From positions 2,898,941-2,962,940 of the forward strand of contig CAJSYZ010000011.1 in NCBI GenBank assembly GCA_910574455.1: DNA of 64,000 nt, given 5' to 3'. The notes below the pieces were generated by a model that was not told the origin of the DNA, ran no database searches, and saw only the letters and a program-made list of their open reading frames with translations. Within the stretch, counting starts at the first letter, position 1. Every line of letters starts with the position of its first letter. Of the stretch, positions 56,668-64,000 are shown one piece after another. The stretch comes from Trichaptum fuscoviolaceum. Its lineage: Eukaryota > Basidiomycota > Agaricomycetes > Hymenochaetales > Trichaptaceae. The translations under genes and the position numbers were made by a program.

Positions 56668-59372
56668 TTAGACAGCCAACAGCCAGGCAAAAATTCCGAG
56701 GGCAACGAAAACCAACGAGGTCCGAGATACGCCCAAAATGTGTGCGCCATTCTTTGTGCTAGATGTTGGTGATGCTGCAGCAATATCAGAATTAATGCTC
56801 GAGATGAATGCGTCCCAATGCGAAACAGTCGCAGCAGGGTAGGTTATAGTGGTGGTCGTAGAGATGTTACCGCCAAAGATGACGCTGGTCCCGGGGAGAA
56901 CATCGCCTGTCAATGGATGGCCTTCGCCCCCGACGACACTGTTTGTGGATGCATCGAGGACAAGTCCCGTCTGATTGTCGCCTAAAATGAACTCGCGAAG
57001 GAAGACCATAGCTTGCGCGGGCTTTTTCTGTGGCAAAAGGTGGCTGGCACCATCGAAAAGGACGTAAGTCCAGTTACGCTCCTGGTGCACAATGCCGGCG
57101 AAGTTGCCATCATCATCGGTCCATGGTGTCGCGGGAGGGCGAGTAAAGCCCTGGATGCCGCCGAACGTTGTGTTCTGGATTGTGACTTCGCTACCGCGAT
57201 GTGCCACCAGCGAGTCGTCATTACCAGAGTAGATAACGATAGCAACTCCAAGTGCAGAAGCGTTAGCTGCCAGTTCATTCAAGAATACTTGTGGGCTACA
57301 AAACAGATATCAGAGAGAATATCGTCTAAGAGTTGCGGCCTCGCTTACTCAGGGCCTGATATTGATATTGGAAATGAGAATTGCATATTTTAAGGAGTTA
57401 TTGTGACTTACTAGGATCACCCTCCTCGAAGCTGCTGTTAAATGGATATTGTGCACTCTCAATCCATTGCTTGCTTGTTGGGGCGTGAATTGCAGCTATG
57501 GTCCGGTTATCTGAGGGTGGAACGTAAATGAGCGGCTGGAGTATGCTGACTGAATGTGTTATACTGTACCTGTAAAGAAAACTGGGTTTAAGAGGATTGC
57601 AGGAGATGTAGCAGGCTTCTCGGCCAAGCCATCTGTAAGATCATAGACATCAAGACTGTCCAAGCTGAGGCCTTTGTGCCATCTCAATTAGCTCTCATTC
57701 AGTGAAATAAAACAATATGAACGAGACTAACTCCATGGCAGGGTGAAGTTCACCATATAATCGTATAACTCAAATAGCAAGTTGCACGCGTACCACGAGT
57801 CGATCGTACCATTCGCCCGCCCAGAGAGATCACGCTTCCACATTTCACGCTTCATCTCCCTTTCGAGCTCGCGTTTCGACATCAGCGACGCGTCCCGTTT
57901 CCGGAGGCTCTCTGGGTTTCGGGCATACTCCATTACAGCACGCTTCACCATCTTACTGTCGAAATTTGAAGCAGAGGAGAGGTATGAAAGCCGCCTGTCA
58001 GCGCTGGGCGGAGCGCTACCAGTGAAAAAGAATGGACTGTTTGGATCAGTCGCGGAAGGAGCATTGAGGGTCGGGAAGAAGCCATTTTGAGGGTAGGTGA
58101 GGTTGAGATCGTAGCCGCATAATTGGGTTCTGCATAGGTCCGATTGAGCAAAGTCTTTGCAGCTGGTGGTAAGAAGAAAGCTCACTGCTCGCGGAAATAT
58201 TGGAAAACATCTGTGTCGTAATCAATAACCTGGGGGTATGTCTCGAGGATCGAGATGACATCGACATCTTGGAAGACGGACGACGACCCTAGGGTCCCAT
58301 CACCGATAGCAATCTTCCTCAGGTTTACGGGAGGGTTAGGCGTGGAGAAGATAGCTTTAGTGACATAAGGCTGTAAGACAATGATTAGTGTTCAGTTTAT
58401 GGGATTAGTTTGACTTTTCTTGACGCACAATCCACCGACCGGCATAGCTCTCGCCAGTTATGTACAGAGGTCGAGTTGCCAGACTTGGGAAAACCTTGAC
58501 GAGATTCGACAGGAATTGGACCTAGTGGAGATGTTCAAAACGCGGCCGAGTGTATTGATTTTGAAGGGAACGTACAAAATCAGAACCCATTTGATCATCA
58601 TCGACAACTATGGAGAACTTCGTCAAGATATACTGATTTGCAAGGAGGCAACGATGTGTTCGTACCGTATCCATCGCTATCCGCAGTTGCATACCCAGTC
58701 CCTAATGGAAGTTATTGAACTAGTTCCGTCTGCAATACCGAAGCCACTCACCAACTGGGTTGTCTACCCAAATAGCGTCGACAAGTTTTACCCAAGTGAA
58801 ATTGTTGGGTTGCATAGATAAATCGTCTTGAATCCGCATTGGTCCATTCTGTGTAGTTGAAGTAGTCAGCAATGCAGTAGTAATTTCATTTATCAATGGT
58901 GCATACCTCTAGTACCAACCCTCCCATACTCGACGATCCGGGTCTGGCACGAAATAAACATTGCATCTATCACTTGCACCAACTACCACTCACCCTCCCT
59001 GAAGCCATATCAACCACGGGTCTGAACTTGAATTCGCCGTCAATGTCCCATTCTCTTTCTCGAATGCCCAGAAGAAAAGCGTATTATTCTGGTGATTTTC
59101 GCGGTTGACTGGGATGTTACCAGCGAAACTACGCGTCAACGGGAATGTGATGTTTGGCAGCGACTCTGTCACCTCAAAATCTGAAACCCCATGCACAATG
59201 TCAGCGTAGTGCGGGAGCTGCGAAGACCGAACAACGTACAGCTTTGCCACTCTGGACTAAAGTCACCGCTGGGCTCTCCTGGATACACATGAGGAAAAGA
59301 ACTCGGCGGCTTTTGACACAACACCGAAGATGCAAGTAGCACAGCTGGTAAGATGGCTAGCGCGGCAGCCAT
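56668..59372 (-). CDS. S10 serine carboxypeptidase, secreted, probably GPI-anchored
   Basis: Predicted secreted or vacuolar/cell-wall serine carboxypeptidase that removes C-terminal residues from peptides. The start at 59372 gives a signal peptide (MAAALAILPAVLLASSVLCQ). Domain order: PLTRSFAGNIPVNRENHQNN, the oxyanion block DPWLIWLQGGPG, WVDNPVGTGYATADS, the nucleophile in LYITGESYAGRW, the Asp in VIYSGNDDSLVAHRG and the His in FDGASHLLPQKKP, a complete catalytic triad. A basic, dibasic-rich insert near 57,830-57,930 (KRDASLMSKRELEREMKRE) could be a processing site. The C-terminus has a Ser/Thr stretch and a hydrophobic end (TSLVFVALGIFAWLLAV) typical of GPI attachment. The gene has about ten exons, several joins rebuilt by eye. 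Confidence 0.92.
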
Positions 59373-62300
59373 CGCAAGTCGTTCTTTCGTTATTACGCCT
59401 TCGTTGCTTTAAGTTGGCGTTCGTTCCTCTCTTAAAGTCCTAGGAAAGTATGGGGAAGGGCGATTTACACGGAGCGGGGCATAGCAAGGACACCGCCCAT
59501 GCACGTCCGGAGTCGCACCACTGCATCAGGTAGAATCGGAGAAGCAAGGAATTTTCTATTGTTGATCTTGCCTTGTACTGTAGAGTAACGCGTTTTTCAT
59601 TGTTATGTACTGTAGCGGAGTAAGGCTATTGGTTGTTACGTCGACGATCAGATGGATACTAAGTTTGGGCAAGTCCCGCCCCGCCTACCGTACATTGGAC
59701 GCGCCTTTCTTTCTTCCCTTCTACAACATCAACCTGGCTTTTCGGCCGGCAATTAACATGTCGGATCTCATGAACTCTTTGTCGTGACCTGCTTTTCATC
59801 ATAATATTTTGTCTTGCGGCGCCTCCTGTCAGGCCTCGTATGAAATTAAGAAATGAAGTTCCGGGGCGTTCATGGAGACCATGAGGAACAACATTTGAAT
59901 TGTGGTCATAACACGGAATAAGGGTAAGCCATGAACGTTAGCCGCTGCAAAAACCCTCTAGTATCCAGGAAAAGCTATGCGCCAAGCCTGAAGTTCTCTC
60001 TAAGGGCCACGGTCAGGCGATCTACATGTATCTAGGGCTGTCGCAGCTCTGCATTCTCAAGATCGGTTACAATGAGACAGAATTTCATGTCCAAAATCAC
60101 TTTTCAGTCAGGCGGTGGTGCAACACAATTTTTGGAGTCTCCTTGCTCATACCCTGACTGTAGCTCGAACGCGAGCGTCGTGGAAGGCGACAATCAACTG
60201 AACTGCATGTCATGCAGCAAGAAGATATAGTAATTCTGATCCGAAGACTGGACGGGGCTCGGACGTCTCGGTTCTCGTGAGTATTTTACGCAGTTCGTTT
60301 CCTTAGATTATTGATGAACTTCAAGTATCTCCTTTCAGCTTTTCACCGACATCGATTTCCTAAGGCATCCGGACGAAGGCGGAAAACAACCCTGCAAACT
60401 CTGTGTTCAAGATGACAAACGTTTTGGAGGTGACCGCCTGAAATTCGGCCTCATACGGTATAACGAAAGATTATGTTCAGCCGATCGCTACTAGTAGTAC
60501 CGAAACGATGTGGCGCCGCATAGCCACATTATCGTACTATATTAGGAACTTCTGCTTGAACTTTACGGTGGTCTATGCTGGCAATACACAGGCCATAGGG
60601 CCATATAGACAAATGGACAAGGAGCTTGGCTTTGAAACCGATCTTCAGACTTGGGATACTTAAAGCCATGCGACGCTGTCATCACGGCTTCTCATGCAAG
60701 CCTAACATCCAACCCTTTCATTTCGCTTTTCTATGCGGACCACAGCTCGAACGTCCCCTATGAAGGGAAAGCGCGATAGAATATAGGTTCTGCTCGTGCG
60801 CCCTTTTTCATATGAGGACCTCGCCATCTCCATGGCAAGCCCCTTGTTAACATTCGTCTGTATCTTGACATGGTAGCGCAAGCATACTGTTGCTGCTTTG
60901 AACCCCTCAAGTGAATTCCAAGTAAAGTTGGTAACTCGCCATGAGTATTCGTGCCTATTTTGTTGTGTTGTAAGTAGCGATTGATTTGTCAATGCTCTGA
61001 TGCCCTGCTAAATCACATTGCGATTGGACAATTATACAGGTGGCAAATGCTAAGAACAACTTTACTTGGTACTGCAAATGGGTATAAAGAATGTGGGACG
61101 TGCTCCTCTGATCTTTCACATTCGCCCCCCCCCCCTCCCGAATGGCCGAATACAAGGGTTTCTCAAAGTCGGACTACCGAAGCATCTCCGCACTCAAAGG
61201 GTACCTAGCTCATTAAAAGCATCAACGGATCAATCAGGTCGACGAAAGCAATCTCAGAGTGGAGACCCCGGCGGCAGAAACAGCTAATGACGTCCCATGA
61301 CAGCTTTCAAGCCCATTATCGATCGCCGATCGTCGACGCTATCACTATTCAACCCCAAGCAGGTCATCATGCATTGCATTCCCTACCCCGCAGTCCGAAG
61401 AAGGAGTGTAGGGCTCGGTGAAGGGTTCGGTTTAGCCGAGGTTTGTGCCCCGCACTGCCGGCCTATAGATCGGTAGCTTTCTGGTGCGGTAGCTTCTGTA
61501 TCCTGCATGGCATTATAGAGTATAACTGAATCACCTGTGCGAATAGCACAGCTGTCAGAGCTGTTCAAAAAGTTTGTATTACAGAAAATTGCATCTGGTA
61601 ATTTGACGGTTTTTCCAGAATTACGCCGCTCTGCGCGTTCACCCGTGGAAGCTTTCCCTTTGGTCGGGTCTCTACGGAATAGCTGTGGTCTGGTTTTGAT
61701 GTATGTTCCGGTATTATGTGGGTTGAACTATTGATCCTAAAGGAAATATAGCTGTTTGCCATTTTCCTGCTTTTTTCTGCGAAGTGTTTGAAACCCCAGT
61801 TGAGCTCACATGATCCGACACCATCATCTAGTTCAAGTCTAAGGATGACCCAAGCATATTCATACGATGGATATGATAAACAACTTGAACTTGAAAGTCT
61901 TCGGAGTTCAACTCGTATGTATTGATGGCCATTCAAAAAACAAATGTAGCACATTAAGTATACCACGTGTGCGCCAATTACTCGATGGATACACACATTT
62001 TGTCAGGAGGAAGCACATTGTAGGATTCATAGAAGTTCGTAAATCAGAGTTGTGCGGATCTTCTAAGGAATCTCGGATACAAAAGAATGAAATTAGACTT
62101 TAGGCGCGTTTGTAATTCCCTTACTCCCACTGGGAGTAAAGGGCACTGTATCCCCTAAATTGCCGTGGGATACCTGCAGTTTTGCACCTCCCCTAAACTG
62201 CCGCCGTGGGATACCTGCTTATTTTCACCGCAGTTTCATTATCGGGTTTGCTTTCCATTACAACTCAAGCAATTCTCTCTTAACTTTGTTTCTGTTATCT

Positions 62301-64000
62301 ACTGTCATCTTTTAGGAAATGGACTATTAAATTGGAGAACCAAATGCAGGGAATGGGGGAGTAAGGGATCTGCCGGCGAAGCTCGGCCTGTTATCTAGTA
62401 AATCGCTGCAAGTTGCCAATAATTCGGCATTTTCCAGGCGTCGATCCTTTACTACACATGCAACGTCGATCACCCCTCGGTAGAAGCAAAACACCGTATC
62501 CACATGTACTGTAATTTGAAAGACATCAAAATGTGGAATGCGGGGAGCTCACTCTAGATGTTAATTGAGCAGGGCGCCTTCGCTTATCCTCAGGCTTGTC
62601 CTAAATAAATGCATCAAATGCGCACGATTGCTGAACTTCAGAGAGGGCATCTTGGAATCGCTCTGTCTATTCAAGATACTTAAGAGAGTCTGTTTGGAAG
62701 CTATTACTGATAGATTACGGCTTCTGGGTCGGTGGCACTTCACGTTTCGCGCAAGAAATACAGGACCGAATACGTAGTAAACGCGCCGACGCTCACAAAG
62801 GTAAGGCACATCATTCACACATGTACATCTTGAACCTCTTCATATATGTACATAGGTACGGCGAGAGCAGAGCACCGCCTACGGAGTGATGGAACCTAAT
62901 CAAATAAAGTTCATGACCGCGGATATGATGTCGTGCGGCACTTGAGGGAAAATCGACTGCGCGCATTGTCCGCCTAAGCCCTCAGATTGCGTAAAGAAGA
63001 TAGTAATAGTCCACGATGGTCGGTACCGTACGTCCAAAAAACTTCTCTCTTTTCGATTCTATTCCAGTTTGATTACTTGCTTCCCAGCAAACAGATTATG
63101 GGGCTATCTCAGTGTATACCTGACAGGGCCAACAAGTACCTTGGGTTCTTTGCAGTTACTCCGAGTACTGTGCGATCATTCCGCTCCGGTCCAGGCGGTG
63201 AGAGAGGCGAAACGAATACCACGGTACATGATCAGTGTCTCAGGATTGATTCCATGACAGTGATAGGCATGCTATCAAGAAGACCGGAGGAAGATCGACG
63301 TGTTAGACTTGAGCATGTGGAGTGCATCTCAGTATGATTGGTCCTATTATAGAGAGTCGGTCCCGGCAGGCTTTTCAGAAGAAGCGATATATTTCGGGAG
63401 AGAAGCTGCTTTGGTCCGTCGACCGCGAGAACGTGCGCTCTAAAGTTAACTTAGTGAACTTCAGAGTTGAAAAGGAAAGACAAGTCGGCCAAGCGCCTTG
63501 GCCATGTAGCTGCCCCCTAAGGAAGCATCTATCATCCGATTCTCCACAAACTTTGCGGTTCCGAGGGGTGAAGCTTTTGATGTGCATATAGCTGATTCTA
63601 ATTCCCACCTAAGTGTGTGCACTGTGCCTATCAGTGTTCACACTCCTGAGTAAATGAATCCGAAGATGAGATGTTACAATCTCAGTGTTGAAGGAAGTTC
63701 GACGCTGTCATTTGCAACGGTACCTATAGAACAGATTTCGTTTTGCCGGGCGCACAGCGGTGTCCACGACCTTGAACGACGATAGTACCGAAGCAATAAC
63801 TACACTCAGTAAGAGTTAGTCAAGACAGGGGTTTGATGAGAATTGCGTGCGTTAGATTGTCCAGACCGTTCAGATGAAGCGCTTCGCTCGAGTGAGAAAC
63901 GCAACTCGCCGTCTATCCCTTTCAGATTAGCAAAATCGAGCAGCGCTGTAGTATGTTATTGCTCTAAAGCAGCGGTGAACAACCTCCGAGAATGGCCAGT
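59373..64000. other. Gene-free right end, 4.6 kb
   Basis: No gene I can support on either strand; open frames are short, mutually overlapping and without domains. Visible structure: a GCTACTAGTAGTACC word at 60487-60501 also present near 30319, a poly-C run near 61127, a near-perfect inverted repeat at 62118-62143 and a duplicated segment at 62151-62217. It may be decayed repeat DNA or regulatory spacer. Confidence 0.5.
62118..62217. repeat. Inverted repeat plus direct duplication
   Basis: TTACTCCCA-C-TGGGAGTAA at 62121-62139 is a perfect hairpin arm pair, and CCC..GGG extend it with one extra base. Just downstream, TCCCCTAAATTGCCG then TGGGATACCTGC (62151-62177) recurs as TCCCCTAAACTGCCGCCG then TGGGATACCTGC (62189-62217). 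The second copy has a 3-nt CCG expansion. Confidence 0.75.

Noticed and set aside
61100..63608. Several frames of 70-143 codons in the right-hand 4.6 kb
   Set aside because: They overlap antisense frames, show no conserved motif and have no plausible exon partners.

Overview
The window looks like a piece of an Agaricomycete (mushroom-type basidiomycete) nuclear genome. Genes are dense and on both strands, and are broken by many short GT-AG introns of about 48-125 nt. Several families are characteristic of this class: a DUF6533-type membrane protein, three 'toastrack'-like DUF7330-type type-II membrane proteins, a Plavaka (CACTA-like) transposase, a BCS1-like AAA relic and SAP/F-box/ankyrin-like proteins. 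No bacterial, viral or organellar signal was seen, and no tRNA or rRNA gene was recognised by eye. All exon joins were inferred by reading the sequence, without transcript evidence.

Left part (1-14,900). Two secreted carbohydrate-active enzymes lie in tandem on the minus strand: a GH43 arabinofuranosidase/xylosidase, cut by the window edge, and a large GH35 beta-galactosidase. They are followed by a SAP/F-box/ankyrin-like protein (+), a SWIB/MDM2-DEK_C nuclear protein (-) and a GOR1-like D-2-hydroxyacid dehydrogenase/glyoxylate reductase (+). A gene-poor stretch of about 2.8 kb follows.

Accessory, transposon-rich part (14,900-31,900). A many-exon unknown protein with a charged coiled-coil N-terminus (-) is transcribed divergently from a broken Plavaka transposase (+). 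The transposase is split by an approximately 2.5 kb C-rich insertion with TG...CA ends and an apparent 5-bp target duplication (GCTGA). Removing the insertion on paper restores the reading frame across the junction, so this is best read as a solo-LTR-like element nested in a DNA transposon. Downstream come an unrecognised gene with LxxRIS repeats (-), fields of short dispersed palindromic words (TACTAGTA, CACTGGCAG) and a decayed BCS1-like AAA ATPase pseudogene.

Conserved housekeeping part (32,500-46,000). This holds a WRN-type 3'-5' exonuclease (+), indoleamine 2,3-dioxygenase (+), a microbial-type PARG-like ADP-ribose glycohydrolase (-), LSM4 (+, with an ATG-only first coding exon and a 21-nt microexon), an F-box protein (-), cytosolic asparaginyl-tRNA synthetase (-) and DPH5 diphthine synthase (-).

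Right part (46,500-64,000). Three paralogous single-pass membrane proteins of DUF7330 type form a local cluster. They are followed by a DUF6533 multi-pass membrane protein (+) and a secreted, probably GPI-anchored S10 serine carboxypeptidase (-). The last 4.6 kb has no gene I can support.
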